From positions 67,910,351-67,974,350 of the forward strand of contig CM054141.1 in NCBI GenBank assembly GCA_028751875.1: a DNA stretch of 64,000 bases, in the 5' to 3' direction. A program made the position numbers and the translations under genes. Below are positions 58,137 through 62,873 of the stretch, in pieces (within the stretch, counting starts at the first letter, position 1; each line of letters opens with the position of its first letter). The notes under the pieces were generated by a model. That model worked only from the letters and a program-made list of their open reading frames with translations, was not told the origin of the DNA and did no database searches. This stretch comes from Rapana venosa. Its lineage: Eukaryota; Mollusca; Gastropoda; Neogastropoda; Muricidae.

Positions 58137-58675
58137 TGCGTGCCTACAAGTTGTTGCCCATACGTATGCTACACTCTTACACATACGCAAGTAATTAGAA
58201 AAGATGAAACAGAGCAGTAGTAGTAGCAGTAGCAGCTGTTGCTGTTGTTTTGCAGCTGCCGTTGTTATGGACCTCCACCCCCCCTTAAATCCACAGAAAC
58301 AGGAATAACACACATAGCAAAGATGATCAATAGCAACCTAAGAAAATAATTGCAAAGATAAACAAGAGAGAAGCAAGTAAAGAAAATAGGCAGAAAAAGG
58401 AAACGACGCCAATAATCAAATATAAAATAACCAAGAAATTAAAAAGCCACCTCCGAATCCAACCAACCAAGCAAAAAACCAACCGACCAACCAACCAACT
58501 AAACACAAACCCTGACCACGACTAAAAACGACAAGGGGCAAAGAGGGATGCCCTGACCTCCGCCGCTTTGGGTAGAACGGACAGTCCGTGCGTGGGGTGG
58601 ACAGCAAAAGCGGTGGTCAACCAGGTGGTGATGGTGTCGGGGGCAGTCTTGGACATCACCAGCTCCCCGTTTTTC
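26215..58675 (-). CDS. Thioester-containing protein (A2M/CD109/C3 superfamily), 3' half
   Basis: Sixteen minus-strand exons (listed separately) join without a single phase conflict and encode about 768 residues. Members of this family are large secreted or GPI-linked proteins of innate immunity. They are opsonins or protease traps that attach covalently to targets through an internal Cys-Gln thioester. Visible in order are the A2M domain ([19 protein letters not shown]), the linker into the thioester domain ([10 protein letters not shown]), the thioester [10 protein letters not shown], alpha-helical TED repeats ([38 protein letters not shown]), CUB, the receptor-binding domain ([21 protein letters not shown]) and a Cys-containing C-tail. 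There are about 15 N-glycosylation sequons. The macroglobulin, bait and anaphylatoxin-position exons and the start lie beyond the window. The short Cys-bearing tail instead of a C345C/NTR domain favours a CD109/insect-TEP-like member over true C3. Confidence 0.93.
27777..27838 (+). repeat. (TCTG)n microsatellite
   Basis: TCTG/TTTG tetranucleotides at 27777-27833. Confidence 0.85.
27931..28255 (-). mobile_element. SINE-A, near full length
   Basis: Read on the minus strand it starts ggggacgggatagcctagtg, has a B box ggattcgattcc, then gttaacatcagtgcagac, ataaaccgagg, gtaagagtaggccattgtg and a 3' end gcttattccattatcctcga. It is the best reference copy in the window, together with 37481-37797. 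Confidence 0.9.
28312..28665. repeat. (CA)n, poly-C and (GAA)n tracts
   Basis: CA/CT-rich 28312-28350, C runs at 28357-28367 and 28414-28431, then (GAA)n with GGAA interruptions at about 28524-28645. Confidence 0.9.
28683..30806 (+). repeat. 16/20-bp satellite (GACTGACTGACAGTGT)n
   Basis: More than 100 units of GACTGACTGACAGTGT, with variants that have one more or one fewer GACT. The left third and the last 180 bases are clean. 29540-30620 is full of one-base gains and losses. The array starts about 20 bases past the donor at 30825 of the thioester-protein gene. Confidence 0.97.
30825..30933 (-). CDS. Thioester protein exon: C-terminal tail
   Basis: Acceptor GTGTGTGCAG|GTAAGGAG; two leading bases complete the Ser codon of the previous exon. 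It encodes [20 protein letters not shown], then two more segments ending KYKMTS. Cys residues at VCK and ESC fit the Cys-bearing tail that follows the receptor-binding domain in CD109-like proteins. TCG TAA GT at the end is both an in-frame stop (TAA at 30821-30823) and a perfect donor (TC|GTAAGT), so the protein either ends here or gains a few residues from a further exon. Confidence 0.85.
31025..31674 (-). pseudogene. LINE-1st (L-A) reverse transcriptase, 3' portion
   Basis: The frame at 31322-31615 reads [20 protein letters not shown], then [20 protein letters not shown] and [20 protein letters not shown], the conserved C-terminal part of a non-LTR reverse transcriptase. After frameshifts, 31059-31265 continues ([18 protein letters not shown]) to the 3' end, with a tail of GGTGA-type repeats at about 31028-31065. 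Continues at 32546-32925 beyond a nested insertion. Confidence 0.85.
31675..32545 (+). pseudogene. Second LINE (L-B, CR1/L2-like) nested in the first
   Basis: Plus-strand frame with [20 protein letters not shown], then [13 protein letters not shown] and [20 protein letters not shown], hallmark C-terminal segments of CR1/L2-type reverse transcriptases. It is shifted after 31988 but continues to WNDLPLS-type sequence near 32115. After a (GT)n at 32270-32340 it ends with gattcagcgctatataaattcc and (ATT)n at 32480-32538. It splits the minus-strand LINE at the codons for LMT|N. Five-prime truncated. Confidence 0.85.
32546..32925 (-). pseudogene. LINE (L-A) reverse transcriptase, catalytic part
   Basis: Minus strand: [20 protein letters not shown], then (after frameshifts) [12 protein letters not shown] with the catalytic FADD of reverse transcriptase, then [12 protein letters not shown] directly at the nested insertion. 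Same family as the fragment at 35.23-35.5 kb. Confidence 0.85.
33120..33520. repeat. (CA)n and (GT)n microsatellites
   Basis: (AC)n 33119-33187; mixed GT/GC/GTAT 33332-33505. Confidence 0.95.
33640..33985 (+). repeat. (AAAG)n array
   Basis: GAAA tetranucleotides with GACA, AAGG and GCAG variants, ending about 50 bases before the exon at 34038. Confidence 0.95.
34038..34143 (-). CDS. Thioester protein exon: receptor-binding domain, second part
   Basis: Acceptor (GT)n-CCAG|ATGAGC, donor GAAACCA|GTCAGT. 35 codons plus one base: [20 protein letters not shown], then ...KIYDYYET. The (V/I)xDYYE motif is the end of the A2M receptor-binding domain. A (GT)n microsatellite of about 80 bases forms the whole pyrimidine-tract position of the acceptor. 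Confidence 0.95.
34145..34420. repeat. (CA)n, (CAT)n and (ATTC)n microsatellites
   Basis: (CA)n 34148-34230, (ATC)n 34322-34368, (ATTC)n 34366-34405. Confidence 0.95.
34451..34809 (-). mobile_element. SINE-A inserted 17 bases from a splice donor
   Basis: Minus-strand copy with head ggggacggggtagcctggtg at 34790-34808, all family blocks, and a G run of about 26 at 34674-34699 in its body. The exon upstream ends at 34826. Confidence 0.9.
34826..35113 (-). CDS. Thioester protein exon: CUB end and receptor-binding domain
   Basis: Acceptor CGATACAG|GTCATC, donor GACAAG|GTGAGG, 96 codons in phase 0. It begins [11 protein letters not shown] (the 'YN(V/I)' strand closing CUB). It continues with a receptor-binding domain containing [20 protein letters not shown] and VYVLYYDK. 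Sequons: NQT, NLS, NSS, NIT. It is the longest exon of the gene in this window. Confidence 0.97.
35225..35500 (+). pseudogene. LINE 3' end of the L-A family
   Basis: Plus strand, in shifting frames: [28 protein letters not shown], then AAKS-type end and tail ggtgaaggtgaaggtgaag at about 35485-35503. It matches the 3' end of the minus-strand L-A element at 31.0-31.3 kb. Confidence 0.7.
35530..35960. repeat. (GT)n, poly-C and SINE-A long-tail fragment
   Basis: GT-rich 35540-35650, C run 35725-35747, then about 35785-35965 SINE-A long-tail sequence (ccccgaaatcggaatgtggctat ... gagctcgagccaagaaacg). Confidence 0.7.
36280..36605 (+). repeat. CA/CCA-rich low-complexity tract
   Basis: (CA)n mixed with ACC blocks, running to within 18 bases of the exon at 36623. 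The many long 'ORFs' in it are artefacts. Confidence 0.95.
36623..36697 (-). CDS. Thioester protein exon: CUB
   Basis: Acceptor TGTTTTCAG|GATGCT, donor GCAGAG|GTCAGA. 25 codons, phase 0: [25 protein letters not shown]. Corresponds to the CUB beta-strands between TED and receptor-binding domain; sequons NLT and NFS. Confidence 0.95.
37025..37450. repeat. (GT)n tract with a duplicated 45-base insert
   Basis: GT-rich DNA interrupted twice (about 37187 and 37294) by the same block, gttctatagtttaacgtcc followed by ttccactaaatagtgatatg. Confidence 0.9.
37481..37797 (-). mobile_element. SINE-A, near full length
   Basis: Minus strand, ending in gggggacgggatagcctagtg at 37777-37797, B box gggttcgattcc, 3' end tattcttttatatcgaggata on the plus strand. 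Confidence 0.9.
37947..38390 (+). mobile_element. SINE-A long-tail variant
   Basis: Plus strand, head gatggcctagtgggtgaagc, B-box-like gggtcgagccaccacc, body as in the family, then gacaccatccccgaactcgg, a C run, and tcaaaatctcaccattgtcg. Its 3' end runs directly into the (ATTC)n array. Confidence 0.85.
38393..39408 (+). repeat. (ATTC)n then (CATC)n satellite tract
   Basis: 38393-38726 is ATTC with ATGC and ACTC variants. 38727-38838 is a unique block. 38838-39408 is CATC/CACTC/AACC tetranucleotides, reaching within 8 bases of the exon at 39416. Confidence 0.97.
39416..39598 (-). CDS. Thioester protein exon: end of thioester domain, start of CUB
   Basis: Acceptor CGGACTTCAG|GACACG, donor GTTGAG|GTGAGT. 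61 codons, phase 0: [20 protein letters not shown] opens with the 'STQ|DTV(V/L)AL' junction of the family; later NVSVHW and LLNDTSK, IHVPVE. Sequons NVS and NDT. Confidence 0.97.
39840..40110. repeat. CA and C-rich low complexity
   Basis: (CA)n and poly-C runs; G-run and Gly-rich 'ORFs' on the minus strand are artefacts. Confidence 0.9.
40140..40345 (-). CDS. Thioester protein exon: thioester domain, late helices
   Basis: Acceptor CGATCTTTCAG|AACTGT, donor CACTCAG|GTGAGA. Two bases plus 68 codons: [52 protein letters not shown]. The (I/V)E(M/T)TAYALL and GGF.STQ motifs are diagnostic of the family. Confidence 0.98.
40436..40985. mobile_element. LINE 3' tail, repeat D2 and SINE-A long-tail fragment
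   Basis: (AAT)n and LINE 3' end in minus orientation at 40436-40535. 40548-40780 begins gtcagtctcgtagtaagact, a motif also found at 52437. 40785-40985 is a minus-strand SINE-A long-tail fragment (ccgggatggtgtctaaacac ... ccggcacacaatggcctact). Confidence 0.65.
41205..41425 (+). repeat. (GTGTA/GTGAT)n pentanucleotide array
   Basis: AGTGT/GATGT pentamers, about 40 copies. Here it adjoins a minus-strand LINE fragment rather than a SINE. Confidence 0.95.
41430..42175 (-). pseudogene. LINE reverse transcriptase, C-terminal remnant
   Basis: Minus strand: [17 protein letters not shown], then [37 protein letters not shown] and (shifted) [15 protein letters not shown]. The order 'LLYGSE(A/T)W ... 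NAAEMWFYRR ... GKxxGRRxRGRP' is typical of a non-LTR reverse transcriptase C-terminus. It is a different family from L-A. Several frameshifts. Confidence 0.75.
42230..42370. mobile_element. SINE-A long-tail fragment and T/G homopolymers
   Basis: cccaaagtcggaatgtggttacctta and caaaatctcactattggtgaa match the long tail; T run and G run follow at 42336-42369, ending 47 bases from the exon at 42416. Confidence 0.7.
42416..42575 (-). CDS. Thioester protein exon: thioester domain
   Basis: Acceptor GGCTGTTTCAG|ATGAAT, donor AAGAGAG|GTGAGT. 53 codons plus one base: [53 protein letters not shown]. The [12 protein letters not shown] helix pair fits the mid-TED. Confidence 0.97.
42576..43165 (-). repeat. 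Tandem copies of a splice acceptor with the exon's first bases
   Basis: The intron next to exon 42416-42575 carries at least four diverged copies of '...CATTGTC(C/A)TGGCT...CAG|ATGAATAAAGCC...'. Acceptor-like sites lie at 42676, 42765 and 43137 (CTCTCCCAG|ATxxAxAAx) and degenerate ones near 42879 and 43045. The copy at 43137 reads ATGAAGAAGGTTAACGTCAG, closely matching the exon start. TGTTG/TTGTA repeats separate the copies. Confidence 0.75.
43463..43570 (-). CDS. Thioester protein exon: thioester domain
   Basis: Acceptor TGTCTTCCACAG|GGAGGG, donor AACCGG|GTAAAG. 36 codons, phase 0: [36 protein letters not shown]. The LTAYVLIAL helix is a strong family signature; sequons NHT and NMS. Confidence 0.98.
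43592..43645 (-). mobile_element. LINE 3' tail 20 bases from a splice acceptor
   Basis: cgctttgattggattgcttt, acaagattcggcgctctg, aaaattccattatt is the recurring LINE 3' end. It lies immediately upstream (in transcript sense) of the acceptor at 43570. Confidence 0.65.
43976..44032 (+). repeat. (TAG)n microsatellite
   Basis: About 19 TAG units. Confidence 0.97.
44450..45165 (+). repeat. CA/CTCACA-rich tract
   Basis: (CA)n with ACTCAC interruptions over 700 bases. Confidence 0.95.
45170..45335 (+). mobile_element. SINE-A 3' half
   Basis: Starts catcttgcgcacacgttaaa inside the CA tract and ends cctcgatataaaagaa. Plus orientation, 5' half missing or replaced by microsatellite. Confidence 0.85.
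45533..45701 (-). CDS. Thioester protein exon: thioester domain
   Basis: Acceptor CACGTGCAG|GCTGAC, donor ATGCAG|GTGGGC. One base plus 56 codons: [56 protein letters not shown]. The '[13 protein letters not shown]' segment is typical. In [12 protein letters not shown] the position I align with the catalytic His of C3-type proteins is Asn. Confidence 0.98.
45712..48622 (+). repeat. (TGTAG)n pentanucleotide satellite with GAGAG blocks
   Basis: It starts 11 bases from the exon at 45701. Pure TGTAG at 45712-45908, then GAGGA/GAGCA pentamer and decamer blocks to about 46750, then TGTAG/TGTGG to 48622. From about 46980 to 48470 the pentamer phase is broken by many one-base indels. The array sits on the 3'-tail side of the SINE-C at 48623. 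Confidence 0.97.
48623..48695 (-). mobile_element. SINE-C 3' end
   Basis: gtgaaattgggctgcctccg then gtagcgccaccc is the minus-strand form of the SINE-C 3' end (gggtggcgct ... gcccaaatttcac) seen at 56.5 kb. Confidence 0.75.
48696..49612 (+). repeat. (TGTAG)n satellite, second array
   Basis: Pentamers, clean from about 49370 to 49612 and noisier before. Adjoins the tail side of the SINE-C at 49613. Confidence 0.97.
49613..49690 (-). mobile_element. SINE-C 3' end
   Basis: gaaattcgggctgtttttcc, gaccgcgtcgccacaagagc is the same SINE-C end as at 56.52-56.58 kb in reverse. Confidence 0.75.
49725..49900 (-). mobile_element. SINE-A long-tail fragment beside a splice donor
   Basis: gttccgacttgg, tctaaacatgacatcagt and tcatccgctcttaccagcgcg, aatggcctactcttctg are SINE-A long-tail and body blocks in minus orientation. 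They end about 15-20 bases from the donor at 49915. Confidence 0.65.
49915..50005 (-). CDS. Thioester protein exon: thioester domain
   Basis: Acceptor GCATTGGCAG|GTTACC, donor AGCATGTG|GTACGT. Two bases, 29 codons, two bases: [30 protein letters not shown]. The 'GYQ.(E/Q)[12 protein letters not shown]' block is highly conserved in the family. Sequon NRT. Confidence 0.98.
50196..50990 (+). repeat. CA-rich tract with a duplicated insert
   Basis: (CA)n with AAC and C-run blocks. The insert gaatagacgttaaactgaag occurs at about 50764 and again at about 50871, each followed by (CA)n. Confidence 0.95.
51030..51206 (-). CDS. Thioester protein exon: thioester site
   Basis: Acceptor GGCCGGTCACACAG|CCGACC, donor GGTCG|GTGAGT. 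Two bases, 58 codons, one base: [19 protein letters not shown], then [44 protein letters not shown] (51136-51150) is the canonical thioester: the Cys and Gln side chains form the beta-cysteinyl-gamma-glutamyl bond. It is intact. Confidence 0.99.
51228..52432 (+). repeat. (TAGG)n / (GTGTAGG) satellite
   Basis: GTAGGTAG tetramers with GTGT interruptions. It begins about 22 bases from the acceptor at 51206. Clean to about 51790, then many one-base irregularities to 52430. Confidence 0.97.
52436..53535. repeat. TCTG/GACA simple repeats with SINE scraps
   Basis: 52437-52500 matches repeat D2 (cgtcagtctcgtaggactat). (TCTG)n 52510-52685. 52878-52945 is a SINE-A 3' fragment (cggggactggatgtaaaaaa). 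(TCTG)n 52963-53070. GA/GACA repeats 53160-53530. Confidence 0.9.
53681..53819 (-). CDS. Thioester protein exon: entry to thioester domain
   Basis: Acceptor GTGTGCTGCAG|GCAGGA, donor GTGGCAG|GTAGGC. 46 codons plus one base: [46 protein letters not shown]. The 'EGVPR...(S/T)V.LDL' block precedes TED throughout the family; sequon NAT. Confidence 0.97.
53944..54320. repeat. (GT)n, (CA)n and (TC)n microsatellites
   Basis: (GT)n 53944-54018, CA-rich 54078-54256, (TC)n 54257-54318. Confidence 0.95.
54376..54650 (+). mobile_element. SINE-A ending at a splice donor
   Basis: Plus-strand copy lacking the first part of its head: tcagttaacatcagtgccga ... ccgtgtgcgaacgcacgcag ... ggccattgtgtgccggtggg ... 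attctcctcgaaataaaaga, then a short A-rich tail that stops about 9 bases from the exon at 54659. Confidence 0.9.
54659..54790 (-). CDS. Thioester protein exon: before the thioester domain
   Basis: Acceptor TGCGGGCAG|GTGTTC, donor GTGCAG|GTTCCA. 44 codons, phase 0: [44 protein letters not shown]. Fits the strand-rich segment before TED; sequon NLT. Confidence 0.96.
54845..55137 (-). mobile_element. SINE-B with hybrid tRNA/5S rRNA head
   Basis: Minus strand: ggatgggatagctcagtgg (tRNA A-box-like), tcggagcactcgc, then gttaagcagcatcgagcgtg followed by gttaccacttggatgggtga. The latter two closely match the internal promoter of 5S rRNA (A box, intermediate element, C box). The body (ccagctgtaaatgggtacc, ggtcagggaaggtaaagcag, ctggcccctggagaagctga) is shared with copies at 56.6 and 62.3 kb. 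Confidence 0.9.
55205..55560 (+). repeat. Dispersed repeat D1, copy 2
   Basis: Shares ordered blocks with 2010-2340 (see there), ending in ccatggtatccccacgggg and a G run at 55534-55550. Confidence 0.6.
55795..55920 (+). mobile_element. SINE-A 3' fragment
   Basis: tgtgccggtgagaagggatg ... ggagtctggatgtaaaaaat ... gcttattccattatccccga. Confidence 0.8.
56038..56166 (-). CDS. Thioester protein exon: after A2M domain
   Basis: Acceptor TTTGTGGGCAG|ATGCGG, donor GGACGG|GTGAGG. 43 codons, phase 0: [43 protein letters not shown]. It follows NYYDRPLS as the usual beta-strand 'V.(V/L)....PG'. Confidence 0.95.
56217..56600 (+). mobile_element. SINE-C, full length, nested in a SINE-B tail
   Basis: Head atcggtggtctagaggtaacg (A box) and gtggttcgtatcccg (B box), then ttttcccccatccattagac, gatgagacgataaaccgagg, cacggcaacaagagagttgt, gggtggcgctgctcttgtgg, cgctctccccggggagagca. 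It is flanked on both sides by AAGGTCA-type repeats (56175-56216 and 56606-56640), the tail of the minus-strand SINE-B at 56640-56880. Confidence 0.9.
56606..56885 (-). mobile_element. SINE-B copy
   Basis: Same body as 54845-55137 in the same orientation. The 5S-like block is more diverged (caacttggtaacaatgctca on plus) and the tRNA-like head is lost after gcttaacctt. Its 3' tail is (TTGACC)n and extends across the nested SINE-C. Confidence 0.85.
56990..57500. repeat. ATC/AAT-rich and (TAGG)n low complexity
   Basis: ATCATC / ATAATA words 56990-57190; (TAGG)n 57376-57485, the same tetramer as the large array at 51.2 kb. Confidence 0.9.
57616..57729 (-). CDS. Thioester protein exon: A2M domain
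   Basis: Acceptor TCTTTTTACAG|CTCACA, donor CTGTCC|GTGAGT. 38 codons, phase 0: [38 protein letters not shown]. '(V/D)LPYS(V/A)(I/V)RGE' is the strongest A2M-domain signature. Confidence 0.98.
57799..58135. repeat. (GT)n and (GA)n microsatellites
   Basis: (GT)n 57799-57855; GA/GT mix; (GA)n 58050-58134. Confidence 0.97.
58558..58675 (-). CDS. Thioester protein exon: A2M domain (first exon in window)
   Basis: Acceptor GTACCTAACAG|GAAAAA, donor GCGGAG|GTCAGG. One base plus 39 codons: [39 protein letters not shown]. 'APDTITTW' is the A2M-domain motif. Two bases of the first codon come from an exon beyond the window; I found no earlier exon between 58.7 and 64 kb. Confidence 0.96.
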
Positions 58676-58699
58676 CTGTTAGGTACCATGTTTATGTTA

Positions 58700-58887
58700 A
58701 TTTTGTTTTCTGTATCAAAGGCGCGAGTAAAATCATGCTGTTTTGTTTTGTACCAATTCTTTTGAGGTTACAGTTTTGCGGTAGGTTTTTAATGGAATAA
58801 GAAAAAACGTGTATGTATAACAGACAGGGCGGGAGAGAGAGGAGGAGGAGGAGGGGGGGCGGGAGATATTCAAGGAAGGCAACAAAT

Positions 58888-58937
<50 letters not shown>

Positions 58938-59425
58938 TCAGAAAGAAGGGATACTGTGTTAACTTAAAAGAGCTCCCCGGCAGACATCCACGAAGGGGAA
59001 AGTACCTGACCTAAAATGCTTTTTTTAAGACAGGGTATCCACTTTTTAGCTGTAGTTTGCCTGTTTGCTTGTATTGTTGTTGTTTGTGCGTTCCCCTGCT
59101 TGACACCCTGGGGGTCACCCAGAACATGCCACACCCTGACTCACCCACCCCACCCGGCAATTGCTGTGAGATAGGAAGTACACCGGATGAGAAGTTTTGC
59201 GTGTAGGACTGTTTTCAAGTACCTTGCCATAATTATAGGCAGCCATACTCCGACTTCAGAGGATGTTTTCCTCCTTAAAAGAAGAGTTCAGTTTATTATG
59301 TAAAGAGCTTGTCATGGCTGAAGGCAATCTCAACACAACATTTTACAACATAACAACATTTTCGTGTAGGCCTTGGCAATTAGCTGACATCAAGGACTGA
59401 CACAGCTTCTGGCCTGGGCCAAGTG
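58700..59425. other. No gene seen (intron)
   Basis: A G run and (GA)n at 58840-58935; otherwise unremarkable. Confidence 0.6.
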
Positions 59426-59429
59426 CTTG

Positions 59430-59845
59430 TATTGTAATGTATTGTTTCGTATTGTATCATATTGTATTGCAGTGACGGCAGATTTACCTGTGTGAAATTC
59501 GAGCTGCTCTCCCCAGGAAGAGTGCATCATCACAAGAGCAGCTCCATCAATTCTTTAAATTACAACAACAACAAAACCTGTCTGAATATGTATCTGTTTC
59601 CCTACGATAGATAGTGGCTTTTTGTATATTATTTTTCTCCAGGGACAACTCTGTTGCCGTGGGTTCTGTTTCGCATAGTGAATGCCTGTTGTACACAGGG
59701 CCTTGGTTTATGATCTCATCCAAAATACTAGCACCCAGACCAACAACCAAGTCACGTGGATGGAGAAAAAATTCGGTCTCAAGCAGGGATCGAACACGCG
59801 CTTCTCGCTTTCTAGACGGGTCCGTTACCTGTAGACCACTTATTC
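59430..59845 (-). mobile_element. SINE-C, near full length
   Basis: 3' tail of TGTAT/ATTGT pentamers at 59430-59475, then gtgaaattcgagctgctctc, catcacaagagcagctcc, a diverged middle, ttggtttatgatctcatcca, gcagggatcgaacacgcgct (B box) and ctgtagaccactta (A box) in minus orientation. Confidence 0.85.
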
Positions 59846-59859
59846 ACCTGTGTGTTTGC

Positions 59860-60035
59860 TTGTAGACAGCACATGCCTGTAGACAGCACAGCCTGTAGAC
59901 AGCACATGCTTGTAGCTAGCACAGCTTGTAGACAGCACAGCTTGTAGCTAGCACAGCTTGTAGACAGCACAGCTTGTAGCTAGCACAGCTTGTAGCCAGC
60001 ACAGCTTGTAGACAGCACATGCTTGTAGGCAGCAC
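59860..60035 (+). repeat. 17-bp minisatellite
   Basis: Units of cttgtagacagcacag with variants gtagcta- and gtagcca-; about 10 copies. Confidence 0.9.
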
Positions 60036-60531
60036 AAACAGCACACCTTCAAGCTTCACTCCCTTCAAGCTATAGGCGTGTTGTCAAAGTTAGGGGCGAC
60101 GTGTCACATTCTGGTGTCTTGTTGAAAAATGTTGTCTTGGCCGCATCCTTGGTAGTTTTTTGCTTTCTGATTATTTTTTACAGCAGCAGCAGTTTTTATT
60201 ATTTCCTTGTTTATAGTTTGTTTTATTCATAATTTTCGTAGTTTATTTTGTATTGCTATTCAGTCCGTTTCTCTCAACCTACTCTACTGCATGTACTGAA
60301 TTCACTTGTTCCTTCATTCTACTGTACTGCTTGTACTGAATCACTTGTTCCTTCATTCTACTGTACTGCATGTGCTGCAATCACTCATTCATTCATCGAT
60401 GCAAGTAGGTTCTCTATTCCAATGAATCGTCACCAGTCTTTCCAGTATATCCATACCCGATGGCTGACTCCCATACTTCATTTGAACGAATCATGCAAAC
60501 ACTACTGTTCTTTCTTCTTCTTCTACCATTG

Positions 60532-61125
60532 TTCGGTCTACTACTGCTACGACTACTGTTACTACATCTTCTATACTGTTAGTTCTACTACTGCTACGAC
60601 TACTGTTACTACATCTTCTATACTGTTAGTTCTACTACTGCTACGACTACTGTTACTACATCTTCTATACTGTTAGTTCTACTACTGCTACGACTACTGT
60701 TACTACATCTTCTATACTGTTAGTTCTACTACTGCCACTACTACTGTTACTACATCTTCTATACTGTTAGTTCTACTACTGCCACTACTACTGTTACTAC
60801 ATCTTCTATACTGTTAGTTCTACTACTGCTACGACTACTGTTACTACATCTTCTATACTGTTAGTTCTACTACTGCCACTACTACTGTTACTACATCTTC
60901 TATACTGTTAGTTCTACTACTGCCACTACTACTGTTACTACATCTTCTATACTGTTAGTTCTACTACTGCCACTACTACTGTTACTACATCTTCTATACT
61001 GTTAGTTCTACTACTGCTACGACTACTGTTACTACATCTTCTATACTGTTAGTTCTACTACTGCCACTACTACTGTTACTACATCTTCCATACTGTTAGT
61101 TCTACTACTGCCACTACTACTGTTA
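60532..61125 (+). repeat. 47-bp minisatellite with two unit types
   Basis: About 13 copies of a 47-bp unit (agttctactactgctacgac, tactgttactacatcttcta, tactgtt). Units carry either gctacgac or gccactac. Read left to right the order is four of the first, two of the second, one first, three second, one first, two second. Confidence 0.95.
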
Positions 61126-61129
61126 CAGA

Positions 61130-61880
61130 AAGCGCGTATAAAAAAAGCTCAGCGTGCCCTAAAGGAAAGAATCATGTGTTAAAGTGATGAATGTATTACA
61201 GAACAAGTAACAGTTACAAAAAATGACGTATGTACGCCAATAAGAAGCAAAACTCAAGACATAATATGAACAATGTCTTAGAAAACACACTCAAAAAGTC
61301 TGTTTAGGACTTCTTTCTCATCCAAAATGAATGGACTTGATTCTTCTAGTGGGTACATTAACCCCAAAAAGTGACAAAAACAAAACTGAACAAAGCAAAA
61401 AAGCCCAGAAAACAAAACACCCAAATCCCCAGCAGCAACAAAACCCATCAATACTTGACCTCGGACATGCATCAGCAGAGCTTGCTTTTTCTTTTCTTTT
61501 TCCTTAATTTTTTTTTAAAAAACTGACTGATGATTTTTACTGACCCCTGTTATGTTCTGATGTTGAATAAAAGAAGCAGCAATTGCTTGGTTTATTTTTT
61601 ATGAATACAAAATGTTGAAAATTGTGATTATTATTGGTCATCATTTCCTCCATCAAAGCAGGTAGCTAGCAGGCTGCAGGCTCCCTGTCCCTCTGCACTA
61701 TTACACGGTGTTTGGGCGTTTCTTTCTTTCTTTCTTTAGTAATAAAAATAAATCTTTTGTGGGATGACACATGCTTAGGTCCTTTGTGAGCAAAGTCACT
61801 TCGGTTCAGCAATATTGTATCAATACTGATTGCGAAGAGACAGGTTTAGTAAAATGATAGGTACATTTACACCTATAGAG
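61130..61880. other. No gene seen
   Basis: AT-rich; (TTTC)n at 61722-61736. Confidence 0.5.
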
Positions 61881-61889
61881 TATGGGAAG

Positions 61890-62050
61890 TAAATTGCGTT
61901 GTATTGTATTGTAGTGTATTGTATTGTATTGTATTGTAGTGCAGTGTAGTGTATTGTAGTGAATATCACTTTCAGTCAAAGCAGGTTTTTTTCTGCGAGA
62001 AATTCAAGGTACTCTTCACGGGAAGAGCACATCGCCACAAGAGCAGTACA
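61890..62050 (-). mobile_element. SINE-C 3' end with pentanucleotide tail
   Basis: (TATTG)n / (TAGTG) tail 61894-61962, then gcgagaaattcaaggtactc, acatcgccacaagagcagta. Confidence 0.8.
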
Positions 62051-62054
62051 GTAA

Positions 62055-62167
<113 letters not shown>

Positions 62168-62299
62168 CTCCACTGACCAAGATGGTTGTCTGGGGGACAT
62201 GCGGGATGTGTTGGCCGATGATTTACACCAAGATTCCAATCTCTGAGAATGAGATCCGTCACTGTAGAATGCCTTCCATTGTCAGTCACTAGCTTCAGT

Positions 62300-62569
62300 A
62301 ATGGGGCCCTAGGGGAGCGAAGCATCAGATACCTCAGCTTCTCCAGGGGCCAGCATATTGAGGGCGGCGCCCATCTCCTCTCCCTCGCTGCTTTACCTTC
62401 CCTGACCCTAAAAAGGCAGGTACCCATTTACAGCTAGGTGAACTGGGAGAACTGTACTGAAGCCAAGGCGCGCAAACGGTCACCCATCCAGGTGGTAACC
62501 ACGCTCGATGCTGCTTAAGATTAGCTAGGGGAAAGCGAGTGCTCTGACCACTGAGCTATCCTGTGCCCA
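62300..62569 (-). mobile_element. SINE-B with hybrid tRNA/5S rRNA head
   Basis: Second good copy. Read on the minus strand: gatagctcagtggtcagagc, then gcttaagcagcatcgagcgtg-like block and gttaccacctggatgggtga, then the same body as 54845-55137. Confidence 0.9.
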
Positions 62570-62699
62570 TCTTCAGTACAAACCTTTAAGTTAACAACCG
62601 CTCAGAGGATTCACTGTATGAGGGCTGAAACTGTGGAGTCACGTTCGCTCTGCTTATCATTCTTCTTTCTATGATCTTATTTCTATTTATTTTTAAAAA

Positions 62700-62872
62700 A
62701 TTGTATACCTCTTCCACTTTTCGTAAGAGTAGGCCATTGTGTGCCGGTGGGAACAGATGACAAAATTTACAAAACCGCATACATACGGGGACTGGATGTA
62801 AAAAAGCACATGAGTGCTTATTCCATTATCCTCAATATAAAAGAATAAAATAAATAAATAAATAACAATAAG
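62700..62872 (+). mobile_element. SINE-A 3' half
   Basis: cttttcgtaagagtaggcca ... ccggtgggaacagatgacaa ... gcttattccattatcctcaa, tail aataaaataaataaataa directly abutting the LINE below. Confidence 0.9.
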
Positions 62873-62873
62873 T

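Noticed and set aside
61278..61472. Upstream exon of the thioester protein
   Set aside because: The 64-codon minus-strand frame has no macroglobulin motif and no splice sites in the required phase.
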